64,000 nt of DNA from QAMH01 sp900556425 (GTDB taxonomy: Bacteria; Actinomycetota; Coriobacteriia; Coriobacteriales; QAMH01). Every line of letters begins with the position of its first letter. The first letter of the stretch is position 1. Location: positions 39,805 through 103,804 of the forward strand of contig CABRZR010000008.1 in assembly GCA_902475535.1 (NCBI GenBank). Reading direction: 5' to 3'. Positions 1 through 7,429 of this stretch are shown here, piece by piece. The notes under the pieces were generated by a model, which saw only the letters and a list, made by a program, of their open reading frames with translations, did no database searches and was not told the origin of the DNA. The position numbers were made by a program, and so were the translations under genes.

Positions 1-353
1 TGCAACTCGGCACCGAGCAGGATTCCCGCATCGCCGTGATCCTTGGCCTCCTTGCGGTTGGAGCAGTAACGCGCTTCCTTGCCGTAGAGCTCCTGCAGAC
101 CGATGCAGGTCACGACCGAGAGCGGAATACCCTTGTAGGCGGGGCCGAAGACGATGTCGAAGTCCAGGCCGAAGGCGTCGTGGATGGCCTGTGCGTAGTA
201 GAGACCAAGTTTATGCAATTGATTGCCTGTTACGTAGGCGCCCGCGTTCATGAAGAACGGGGACTTACGCCCGCTCTTGAGCGTGAACTCCCCGAACTTG
301 AGCACATCGGAATCGACCATGAAGTCGATGAACTCCTGCTTGTAAGCTTCCAT
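1..353 (-). CDS. pyrE: Orotate phosphoribosyltransferase, N-terminal part (cut by window edge)
   Basis: Catalyses orotate + PRPP to OMP, the fifth step of de novo UMP synthesis, in the cytoplasm. The 117 visible residues begin MEAYKQEFIDFMVDSDVLKF. They contain the family's KFGEFTLKSGRKSPFFMNAG stretch (around residues 23-42) and the FGPAYKGIPL substrate loop (around residues 74-83), both typical of PyrE. The ATG at 353 is preceded by GAGGAG four bases upstream, so the start is well supported. The 3' end, with the PRPP-binding motif, lies beyond position 1. It runs in the same direction as dapL, about 105 bp downstream of it, with a palindromic repeat between them. Confidence 0.93.
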   Translation of the reverse strand, partial: MEAYKQEFIDFMVDSDVLKFGEFTLKSGRKSPFFMNAGAYVTGNQLHKLGLYYAQAIHDAFGLDFDIVFGPAYKGIPLSVVTCIGLQELYGKEARYCSNRKEAKDHGDAGILLGAEL

Positions 354-432
354 GATTCTCCTCGTCTTCCCTGATAATGAGACACTTTCGTTTGTCCAAT
401 CTGTCCCATAACTTCCTCCTCTGGCTAAGATA

Positions 433-461
433 TGAGACAGCGTGCCAGGCACGTTGTCTCA
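433..461. repeat. Near-perfect palindrome of the GTGCCTGGCAC family
   Basis: TGAGACA at 433-439 pairs with TGTCTCA at 455-461, and CGTGCC at 441-446 pairs with GGCACG at 448-453 around a single central base. The dapL stop codon (459-461) is part of the right arm. Two relatives lie at 5191-5210 and 5247-5273. No T-run follows, so it looks like a dispersed palindromic repeat and not a classical terminator. Confidence 0.7.
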
Positions 462-1679
462 GAAGGAGAGGTCCTCGATGCGGCGCATGGCTTCCTTGGT
501 GGCCTCGGCATCGCCGAAGGCGGTGAAGCGGATGTAGCCCTCACCAGCCGGTCCGAAGCCCGCGCCTGGCGTGGTGATGACGCCGCAACGCTCGAGCAGG
601 ATATCGAAGAACTCCCACGAGCTGATGCCTCCAGGGGTGCGACACCACACATACGGGCTGTTCACAGCACCGTACACTTCGTATCCGCAGGCTTCGAGTG
701 CGTTCTTGATGACGCGGGCGTTTTGCTGATAATAGGCAATCGTTTGCATGACCTGTTGCTTGCCCTCGGGCGTGTAGATGGCAGCCGCGCCTTTCTGGAT
801 GACGTAGCTCGCGCCGTTGAACTTGGTCGTCTGGCGGCGGTTCCACATGGCGTTGAGGCTCTGGCCATCGCGCTCGAGCGCCTTCGGCACCACGGTGTAG
901 CCGCAGCGTGCGCCCGTGAAACCGGCTGTTTTGGAGAACGAGCGGAACTCGATGGCGCAGGTCTTGGCGCCCTCGACCTCGAAAATGGAGTGCGGCACGC
1001 CTTCCTCGACGATGAAGCGCTCGTAGGCAGCATCGAAGAGGATGACGGAGTCATGCTCGTTGGCGTAATCGACCCAGGCCTTGAGTTGGTCGTAGCTGAG
1101 TACGGTGCCCGTGGGGTTATTGGGGGAGCACAGGTAGATGAGGTCGACCGGGGTTTCGGGCAGCGCTGGGCAGAAGTCGTTCTCCGCGGTCGTGGGCATG
1201 TAGACGATGTCGGTCCAGCCCTCCGTCGTCTCGTCATAGAAGCCTGCGCGGCCGGCCATAGCGTTGGTGTCGACGTAGACGGGGTAGACCGGGTCGCATA
1301 CGGCAACGCGATTGTCGATGGCGAAGATGTCACCGATGTTGCCGCAGTCGCTCTTGGCACCGTCGGAGACGAAGACCTCGTCGACGGCAATGTCCACGCC
1401 GCGGGCCGCGAAGTCGTGCTCGACGATGGCCTCGCGCAGGAAATCGTAGCCTTGTTCGGGGCCGTAGCCGTGGAAAGTGTCCACATGGGCGAGGTCGTCA
1501 ACGGCGGCGTGCATGGCCTCGACAACGGCAGGAGCGAGCGGACGCGTCACGTCGCCGATGCCCATCTTGATGAGCTTGATGTCCGGATGGGCCGCGGAGA
1601 AGTCGGCCGTACGATGGGCAATCTCGCTGAAGAGGTAACTGCCGGGGAGTTTCTGATAGTTCTCGTTGACTGTGGCCAC
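459..1679 (-). CDS. dapL: LL-diaminopimelate aminotransferase
   Basis: PLP-dependent class I/II aminotransferase that converts tetrahydrodipicolinate directly to LL-diaminopimelate using glutamate, the one-step branch of lysine and peptidoglycan-precursor synthesis. The 406 residues match the usual DapL length of about 400-410. Visible marks are the N-terminal GSYLFSEIAHR segment, the SPNNPTGT motif at 185-192, the cofactor-contacting Asp216 in ILFDAAYE, and Lys250 in FRSFSKTAGFTGARCG as the Schiff-base lysine. The start is a GTG preceded by AAAGGA about six bases upstream. It is transcribed away from the amidase gene, and its stop codon lies in the palindromic repeat at 433-461. Confidence 0.95.
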   Translation of the reverse strand: MATVNENYQKLPGSYLFSEIAHRTADFSAAHPDIKLIKMGIGDVTRPLAPAVVEAMHAAVDDLAHVDTFHGYGPEQGYDFLREAIVEHDFAARGVDIAVDEVFVSDGAKSDCGNIGDIFAIDNRVAVCDPVYPVYVDTNAMAGRAGFYDETTEGWTDIVYMPTTAENDFCPALPETPVDLIYLCSPNNPTGTVLSYDQLKAWVDYANEHDSVILFDAAYERFIVEEGVPHSIFEVEGAKTCAIEFRSFSKTAGFTGARCGYTVVPKALERDGQSLNAMWNRRQTTKFNGASYVIQKGAAAIYTPEGKQQVMQTIAYYQQNARVIKNALEACGYEVYGAVNSPYVWCRTPGGISSWEFFDILLERCGVITTPGAGFGPAGEGYIRFTAFGDAEATKEAMRRIEDLSF

Positions 1680-1760
1680 AACGGGTCCTTTCGTGTGGGA
1701 GTAAATCGTAACCTGTAAGTGTACAACGAGAAGCGGCCGTGATTGTGGCAGAATAGCGCC

Positions 1761-2489
1761 ATGAAAAAACGCATCGCATATATGGCCATCGCCGTGCTCG
1801 TGGGCGCTTGTGCGCTTGCGGGCTGCACGTCGGGAGCCGAGACGTCCACCGTGTCATCGGCAACGGGTACCGCACCGGCGATGACCGGCAACAAGGCGGC
1901 GCAGGCAGCCGACGTCGTCGAGGCGCAGCTCGAACGCCTGGATATCATGGAGGACATGCGCCCTGCGTTCGATCACGGCGAGAAGGGGCGGGAGTTTCAA
2001 CGCTATGTCGTCTTGCATGACACCGAAAGCGAGGCCGATGCCGCGAGCATCGTCGAATACTGGGACCAGGCGGGCACGGGCGTGGCGGCGCACTTCATCG
2101 TCAACCGAGACGGCAGCATCGTGCAGTGCGTGCCGCTTGACCGCATCGCGCATCATGCCGGCTTCGGCGATACCGGTCACAACGAGCTCTACGGCGTTAT
2201 GGACGAGTCGCGCGACGATAAGGTGGGGACGGTCCCCATTGGTGGCGATATGGCCGATTACGGGATGAACTCGTATTCGGTTGGCATCGAGATGGCGCAT
2301 GTGGGCGGACAGGATTACCCCGAGGCGCAGCTCGAGGCCGTGGATGCGCTCATCGCCTACATCGATGGCTACTATGGCTTCGAGAGCCGCATCATCGACC
2401 ACAAGGGCTGGCGCACGGGCAATTCGGACACGAGCCCGGAGTTTGCGGCATATCTGGCCAACTACCAGGCTAAGGGTACGCATTTGTAG
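1761..2489 (+). CDS. Lipoprotein N-acetylmuramoyl-L-alanine amidase (Amidase_2/PGRP fold)
   Basis: Predicted membrane-anchored peptidoglycan amidase of 242 residues. The N-terminus is a lipoprotein signal peptide: MKKR, a hydrophobic stretch, and the lipobox LAGC with Cys22. The catalytic domain starts near residue 75 with YVVLHDTES, whose His is the expected first zinc ligand. It continues with AHFIVNRDGSIVQCVPLDR and IAHHAG, which carry the second His region, then SVGIEMAH and the C-terminal DHKGWRTGNSDTSPEF, typical of T7-lysozyme/PGRP-type amidases. An in-frame TTG lies 18 bases upstream, but the ATG at 1761 gives a clean signal peptide. It is a single gene, divergent from dapL and convergent with ygiQ. 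The family call is firm; the exact substrate is inferred. Confidence 0.88.
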   Translation: MKKRIAYMAIAVLVGACALAGCTSGAETSTVSSATGTAPAMTGNKAAQAADVVEAQLERLDIMEDMRPAFDHGEKGREFQRYVVLHDTESEADAASIVEYWDQAGTGVAAHFIVNRDGSIVQCVPLDRIAHHAGFGDTGHNELYGVMDESRDDKVGTVPIGGDMADYGMNSYSVGIEMAHVGGQDYPEAQLEAVDALIAYIDGYYGFESRIIDHKGWRTGNSDTSPEFAAYLANYQAKGTHL

Positions 2490-2506
2490 GGTGGCCTTCG
2501 CTGGTC

Positions 2507-4297
2507 TCATTTGCGAATGAGGCATTTGGGCCCGGAGCCGATGAGGTCGCTGCGCCCGGCCTTGAGAAGCGCTTCTTTCACAAGCTTGCGATTCTTGGGG
2601 TTGCGGTACTGGATGAGCGCGCGTTGCATGGCCTTTTCGTGCGGCGTTTTTGCCACGTAGATAGGCTCCATCGTGCGCGGGTCAAGTCCCGTGTAGTACA
2701 TGCAGGTCGAAATCGTCGAGGGCGTGGGATAGAAATCCTGGACCTGCTCGGGGTTGTAGCCCATGTCGCGCACGAATTCGGCAAGCTCGACGGCATCGGC
2801 GAGCGTTGCACCGGGGTGCGATGACATAAGATAGGCAACCAGATACTGTTTGAGTCCGGCTTTCTTGGTTGCCCGCTTGAACGCGGCGGCGAAGCGCTTG
2901 AAAACGCTGATGGGCGGTTTGCCCATGGTCATGAGCACCGCATCCGATGCATGTTCGGGTGCGACGCGAAGCTGGCCGCTCACATGGTGCTCCACGAGCT
3001 CGCGCAGGAAGCTCGGGTCATCATCGAGCATCATGTAGTCGAAGCGCAACCCGCTGCGTATAAAGACCTTCTTGACATTGGGTAAGGCGCGAAGCTTGCG
3101 CAGCAGGGCGAGATAATCCTCATGCGTGACGCGCAGGTTCTTGCATGGCTTTGGTGACAGGCAGCGCTTGCCCACGCAGGCACCGGTTTTGAGTTGCTTG
3201 TCGCAGGCGGGTATGCGGAAGTTTGCCGTGGGGCCGCCGACGTCGTGAATGTAGCCCTTGAAGGCGGGGTCTTCGGTCATGAGTCGTGCCTCGTCGAGGA
3301 TGGACTCATGGCTCCGGGCTTGGATAATGCGGCCTTGGTGGAAGTTGAGCGAGCAGAAGGAGCAATCGCCGAGACAGCCGCGATTGCTCGTGATCGAGAA
3401 GCGCACTTCGGCAAGGGCAGGGACGCCTGTCGTGTACGAGGGATGCACTTCACGGGCATAGGGCAGCGCGTAGATGGCATCCATCTCGGGCATGGAGAGC
3501 GGCTTTGACGGTGGGTTCTGCACGACGAAAACATTGTGCGGGTATTCCTCGGCAAGAATGTGCGCGGAGAAGGGATCGAGGTTTTCGTACTGCGTCGCGA
3601 AACTCGTTGCATATTTGCTCGGGTCCTGCTGCATCTCCTCGAAGCTTGGCAAAACGATGGCATCGTCGGGAAGGTGATCGAGCGAGCGCACTTTGTAGAC
3701 GGTACCGTCAATGAAACTCAGGTCATGTACCGAGAGGCCGCTGGCCAGGGCATCTGCTATCTCGATAATGGACCGCTCGCCCATGCCGTACGAGATGAGA
3801 TCGGCCCCCGAATCGAGCAGGATGGAGCGCTTGAGGCTATCCGACCAGTAATCGTAATGCGCGAGACGACGCAGACTCGCCTCGATACCGCCGAGGATGA
3901 CGGGCGTCTTCTTATACGTGCGGCGAATGAGATTGCCGTAGACGACGCAGGCGCGATCGGGGCGCAGGCCAGCCGTGCCTCCAGGTGAGTATGCATCCGA
4001 ATGGCGACGCTTCTTGGCGACTGTGTAGTGGTTGACCATCGAGTCCATGTTGCCCGCCGAGACGAGGAAGCCCAGCCGCGGCTCACCCAGAATGGTAACG
4101 GAGGATGGATCGCGCCAATCGGGCTGGGCGATAACGCCGACGCGATAGCCGTGGGATTCGAGCAGACGGGTGATGATTGCGGCCCCGAAGGAAGGATGGT
4201 CGACATAGGCGTCGCCGCTCACGTAGACGAAGTCAAGCTCATCCCAACCGCGCTCGCGCATATCGGCGCGGGTCATGGGTAAAAAGCCGCTTGTCAC
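2507..4297 (-). CDS. ygiQ: YgiQ family radical SAM protein
   Basis: Cytoplasmic radical S-adenosylmethionine enzyme of the UPF0313/YgiQ family; its reaction is not established. The 596-residue protein opens with FLPMTRADMRERGWDELDFV and GDAYVDHPSFG, the family's N-terminal signature. The SAM-radical iron-sulphur motif is NRGCLGDCSFC, with Cys308, Cys312 and Cys315. HDVGGPTANF and a later cysteine-rich stretch (CDKQLKTGACVGKRC) follow in the usual order. The start is a GTG five bases after the stop of the upstream helical gene, so the two are probably co-transcribed and translationally coupled. No obvious Shine-Dalgarno is present, which fits coupling. Confidence 0.92.
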   Translation of the reverse strand: MTSGFLPMTRADMRERGWDELDFVYVSGDAYVDHPSFGAAIITRLLESHGYRVGVIAQPDWRDPSSVTILGEPRLGFLVSAGNMDSMVNHYTVAKKRRHSDAYSPGGTAGLRPDRACVVYGNLIRRTYKKTPVILGGIEASLRRLAHYDYWSDSLKRSILLDSGADLISYGMGERSIIEIADALASGLSVHDLSFIDGTVYKVRSLDHLPDDAIVLPSFEEMQQDPSKYATSFATQYENLDPFSAHILAEEYPHNVFVVQNPPSKPLSMPEMDAIYALPYAREVHPSYTTGVPALAEVRFSITSNRGCLGDCSFCSLNFHQGRIIQARSHESILDEARLMTEDPAFKGYIHDVGGPTANFRIPACDKQLKTGACVGKRCLSPKPCKNLRVTHEDYLALLRKLRALPNVKKVFIRSGLRFDYMMLDDDPSFLRELVEHHVSGQLRVAPEHASDAVLMTMGKPPISVFKRFAAAFKRATKKAGLKQYLVAYLMSSHPGATLADAVELAEFVRDMGYNPEQVQDFYPTPSTISTCMYYTGLDPRTMEPIYVAKTPHEKAMQRALIQYRNPKNRKLVKEALLKAGRSDLIGSGPKCLIRK

Positions 4298-4302
4298 GGT
4301 GG

Positions 4303-5115
4303 CTACTCTTCGTCTTCGGGAAGCTCGAAGGCGATGAAGTCGATGAAATCGTACTGCTCGTAGCGCTTGTTGATCGCCTTGATCGCGTCGGCGCGCGTTG
4401 CGAGCTTGTCGAGTATCTCGCGGCGACGGCGAAACGCCAGGCGACCGAGCGTGCCGTATTCCTCGCGCAGCGCGTCGTATTCCTTGACGTAGGACATGAC
4501 GTCGTCCTGGTACTCGGCGATGATTTCGTCGTTCGTCTCCTCCTGATCGCCCGCCTTGGCGTCCTGAGCGGCTGCCATGAGCTCCGCATGCTGGCGCGTG
4601 AGGTAGTTGATATCGGTGAGGCGCTGGCGCAGCTCGGTCTCGAACTTGTCGAGCTGAGCGGCCTTGGAGCGCGTGAAGGGCGTCATTGTGCTCGTGAAGC
4701 GTGCCCAGAACGACTCCATGAGCTGCTGGAGGGCAGTGACCTTCTTCACGAAGTCCTTGCCGAGCAGGCCGACTTCACGGCGGATGTTCTCGTGTTTGAC
4801 CTGGTCGAAGACCTGGAGCGCCGTGAGCTCGCCGGCAAATTGGCGGCCAAGCAGCTCCTCGCGCTCGGTGACGTGCTCGGGGTCATACGTACCCGAACCT
4901 TCGGGCGCGTAGGGCTTGTTTCCGATGACGGAGATCTCGTCACCGACCTCCTTGACGAGGTCAAGGAACTCGAGGATGCGTACGACGGTATCGTCCACGC
5001 TCTCCTTGCGGCGACGGAGGGACTCGGGCAGCGACTTGTAGGCGTAGCGCTCGGCGGCCGTCATCTCGGGCCGGGGCGGGACGTACTTTCCACCTTTCCG
5101 CTGCTCTGCGGGCAT
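4303..5115 (-). CDS. Helix-rich protein of unknown function, upstream partner of ygiQ
   Basis: I do not recognise this family. The 270-residue product begins MPAEQRKGGKYVPPRPEMTA and is predicted to be soluble: charged, almost entirely helical, with no signal peptide or membrane segment. The middle and C-terminal parts (around residues 100-250) have heptad-like patterns of Lys/Glu/Leu, suggesting coiled coils. It ends in an acidic tail, ELPEDEE. The ATG at 5115 has AAAGGAG five bases upstream, so it is preferred over the in-frame ATG at 5133, which overlaps that site. Its stop is five bases before the ygiQ GTG, so an operon is likely, but this does not reveal a function. Confidence 0.8.
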   Translation of the reverse strand: MPAEQRKGGKYVPPRPEMTAAERYAYKSLPESLRRRKESVDDTVVRILEFLDLVKEVGDEISVIGNKPYAPEGSGTYDPEHVTEREELLGRQFAGELTALQVFDQVKHENIRREVGLLGKDFVKKVTALQQLMESFWARFTSTMTPFTRSKAAQLDKFETELRQRLTDINYLTRQHAELMAAAQDAKAGDQEETNDEIIAEYQDDVMSYVKEYDALREEYGTLGRLAFRRRREILDKLATRADAIKAINKRYEQYDFIDFIAFELPEDEE

Positions 5116-5190
5116 CTCATCTCCTTTGCACATAGGTTCAGTCTATTCTACGCCCCAAAATGGTCGTCGGTAAATGGGGTTTCGGACAAA

Positions 5191-5273
5191 CGTGCCTGGC
5201 ACGCTGTCTCAAAAATGAGTCAATTGACGGGATATGGCAGGCTTATGAGTCAGTGTGCCTGGCACGCTGACTC
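5191..5273. repeat. Two copies of the GTGCCTGGCAC palindromic repeat
   Basis: CGTGCCTGGCACG at 5191-5203 is self-complementary and is followed by CTGTCTC. A second copy at 5247-5273 has outer arms GAGTCAG and CTGACTC around GTGCC/GGCAC. Both resemble the palindrome at 433-461. The second copy overlaps the 3' end of the PAP2 gene and encodes its last residues. Confidence 0.7.
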
Positions 5274-5791
5274 TTGTTCGAGGCGATGCGGTTGCTGAAA
5301 TAGACGCCGAGTAGACCCGCGAGAGTACCGATGATCGCGCCGGCAAGCACGTCGGTGGGGAAGTGCACGAAGAGGTAGAGACGCGAGAACGCGATGGCAA
5401 CGGCCATGACCCAGGCGGCAATCTTCCAACCACGGGCGACGGGCGCGCGCGTGATCACGGTGGCGGCGAGGAACGAGGAGAGCGCGTGGCCCGAGGGAAA
5501 CGAGAAGCTGGCCGGAGCCGCGATGAGGAGCATATAGCTGGAATCGACGATGAAGGGGCGGGGACGGGCGACGAGGTTCTTGGCGCCAAACTCGCAGATG
5601 GCCCAGGTGATGGCAAGGGTCACGAGTAACGTGACGCCCCAACGGCGTGTCTTGGGAAAGATAAGCAACAAGATGCCTGCTATGATCCAAATCAGGCCGT
5701 GATCGCCACACGCGGTGACGACGGGCATGAGCGCATCGAGAAACGGGCAGCCGAGCAAGTCCTGGATACCGTAGAGTATGGCGAAGTCCAT
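5243..5791 (-). CDS. PAP2-superfamily membrane phosphatase
   Basis: Integral membrane phosphatase (type 2 phosphatidic-acid phosphatase fold) of 182 residues, probably acting on a lipid phosphate or undecaprenyl pyrophosphate. All three catalytic signatures are present in order: KNLVARPRP (residues 71-79), PSGH (99-102) and SRLYLFVHFPTD (136-147). Hydrophobic segments lie around 33-46, 52-68, 85-96, 103-115, 122-136 and 148-166. The ATG at 5791 has GAAAGGAC upstream; a longer frame to 5875 adds 28 residues with no hydrophobic start and is not favoured. The last residues (ARHTDS) and the stop codon are encoded by a copy of the local palindromic repeat. It is divergent from modD. The exact substrate is not visible in the sequence. 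Confidence 0.87.
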   Translation of the reverse strand: MDFAILYGIQDLLGCPFLDALMPVVTACGDHGLIWIIAGILLLIFPKTRRWGVTLLVTLAITWAICEFGAKNLVARPRPFIVDSSYMLLIAAPASFSFPSGHALSSFLAATVITRAPVARGWKIAAWVMAVAIAFSRLYLFVHFPTDVLAGAIIGTLAGLLGVYFSNRIASNKSQRARHTDS

Positions 5792-5938
5792 GCGGGTCCT
5801 TTCGGGATGATTGCTGGCATTGTGCCATATGGACACGGTGATTGAAACGGCATGGTGCGCATTCCGAAAGGACACGCGATGGGGGAGAGGGGGAGTGGTA
5901 GTATGTGCGGCATCTATCGTCGCAGACTAGGAGCGCCC

Positions 5939-6784
5939 ATGTACATCTCCGATTCGTACCTCGAAGAACTCATCAGCGAGGATGTCCCGAGTGTCGACTT
6001 GACCACGCACGTGCTGGGCATCGGCGGGCGTCACGGCTGCATAGAATACTTCACGCGTGATGCTGGCGTGCTGTGCGGTACCGAGGAAGCCGAGCGCATC
6101 TATCACATGCTGGGTGTCGAGCGTGTCGAAATCCAGCCTTCGGGCACCCAACTTGCGCCCGGCGACGTCTTCATGCGCGTCTGGGGGCGAGCGGAAGTCC
6201 TGCACATGGGTTGGAAGTGCTGCCTTAACATCTTCGAGTACTACAGCGCGCTGGCGACCAAGACGCGTGCCATGGTCGATGCGGTGCATGCGGAGAACCC
6301 CCGTTGCGAGGTGCTGACGACGCGCAAACGCATGTCGGGTACCAAACCGCTCGATACGAAGGCAACGCTTGTGGGCGGCTCCTTCCCGCATCGCCTGGGA
6401 CTTTCCGAGACCGTGCTCATATTTGCGCAGCATATTGCGTTTTATGAAGGTGGCGTTGATGCCCTCATCGCCGACATTCCCGAGCTTAAGGCACACTGTT
6501 GCGAGAAGAAGTTCTTTGTCGAGGCCGATGCCTCCGATGCGGTGCGCTTTGTCGAGGCGGGTGTTGACGGCATCCAGCTCGACAAGGTTCCCGTAGACGA
6601 ACTCGCGCAGCTCGTGAGCACTCTCAAGGGCATCAATCCCCAGGTCACGGTTGTCGCAGCTGGCGGTGTCAACATGGAAAACGCCCGCGCGTACGCGGCG
6701 AGCGGCGTCGATGGCATTGCGACAACCTGCCTGCACTTCGCCAAGCCGCTTGATATGAGCGCCCGCATGGTGGCGGATGTCTGA
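5939..6784 (+). CDS. modD: ModD-like protein (nicotinate-nucleotide pyrophosphorylase/NadC fold)
   Basis: A 281-residue homologue of quinolinate phosphoribosyltransferase, of the ModD type often found next to molybdate transporters; its reaction is not established. Diagnostic stretches are EDVPSVDLTTHVLGIG near the N-terminus, FTRDAGVLCGTEEAERIYH, LHMGWKCCLNIFEYYSALAT, TTRKRMSGTKPLDTKA and GGSFPHRLGLSET. The C-terminal barrel carries DGIQLDKVPVDEL and VVAAGGVNMENARAYAASGVD. The start at 5939 has AGGAG seven bases upstream; in-frame starts further up extend into non-family sequence. The downstream gene overlaps its end by eight bases. No modABC or other molybdenum gene is in the window, so a molybdenum role here is inference. 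Confidence 0.85.
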   Translation: MYISDSYLEELISEDVPSVDLTTHVLGIGGRHGCIEYFTRDAGVLCGTEEAERIYHMLGVERVEIQPSGTQLAPGDVFMRVWGRAEVLHMGWKCCLNIFEYYSALATKTRAMVDAVHAENPRCEVLTTRKRMSGTKPLDTKATLVGGSFPHRLGLSETVLIFAQHIAFYEGGVDALIADIPELKAHCCEKKFFVEADASDAVRFVEAGVDGIQLDKVPVDELAQLVSTLKGINPQVTVVAAGGVNMENARAYAASGVDGIATTCLHFAKPLDMSARMVADV

Positions 6785-7310
6785 CATGTCGATGGATGCC
6801 GCGGTTTCCGAGAGGGCGCACGAGGCGCTCGAGCGCCTGCTTGCCGCGCATGAGGCGTACTTTGACGTCGAACGCGACTATTCGTTTGCGGGACGCGATT
6901 TTGCGGGGTATGCCGAGCTGCATTCGAGCGCGTCGCAATACGTGCTGGTAAAACGCGCCAAGCTCTGGGAGACCACTTCCCATGAGTATCTGTTCTTCAA
7001 GCTTGCGCCTCATTTGGATACCGCAACGTTCGATGAGCTCGTGACGTTCATGAAAGAGGAGGCCATTGCCAAAGTCTCGCTTGGGCCTGATCACATGAAC
7101 TCGTTTCTCTCGCTCGTCATCATCGCCGATTCCATGGATGCGGACCTTGCACGGCATGTGCGAAGGACGCATTTTCGAAAGAGCTTCATGCTTGGCCTCA
7201 AGGGTTGGGCTGACCTGCGTGCATGCGTTGTCTGCTTGGACGAGAATACGGTATATGCCAACGCGATGGGAGCCGATATGGTGCCCACGCTCGAGGCGAA
7301 CGCATTCTAG
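6777..7310 (+). CDS. Protein of unknown function, translationally coupled to modD
   Basis: I do not recognise this family. The 177-residue product is soluble, mixed helix/strand, without signal peptide or membrane segment. Readable landmarks are HEALERLLAAHEAYFDVERD near the N-terminus, SQYVLVKRAKLWETTSHEYL in the middle and a C-terminal region with WADLRACVVCLDENTVYANA. The ATG at 6777 lies inside the end of modD, eight bases before its stop. A second ATG at 6786 sits two bases after that stop, so the exact start is ambiguous, and both imply coupled translation. The overlap suggests the product works with the ModD-like enzyme, but nothing in the sequence says how. Confidence 0.75.
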   Translation: MSDMSMDAAVSERAHEALERLLAAHEAYFDVERDYSFAGRDFAGYAELHSSASQYVLVKRAKLWETTSHEYLFFKLAPHLDTATFDELVTFMKEEAIAKVSLGPDHMNSFLSLVIIADSMDADLARHVRRTHFRKSFMLGLKGWADLRACVVCLDENTVYANAMGADMVPTLEANAF

Positions 7311-7429
7311 GCGTATCCCCCGCTTCCATTGGTTCTCATAAGAATTAGCAGTGGTTAAATTTTTTCTTCCATCTGCTGCCAAAAGTACTAAAATCCCTGC
7401 ATTATCGAATGGACGAGAGGTGAGTTTCG

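Noticed and set aside
459..1718. Plus-strand frames across dapL and other genes on the left
   Set aside because: They are shadows of well-supported genes, with no ribosome sites or recognisable domains.
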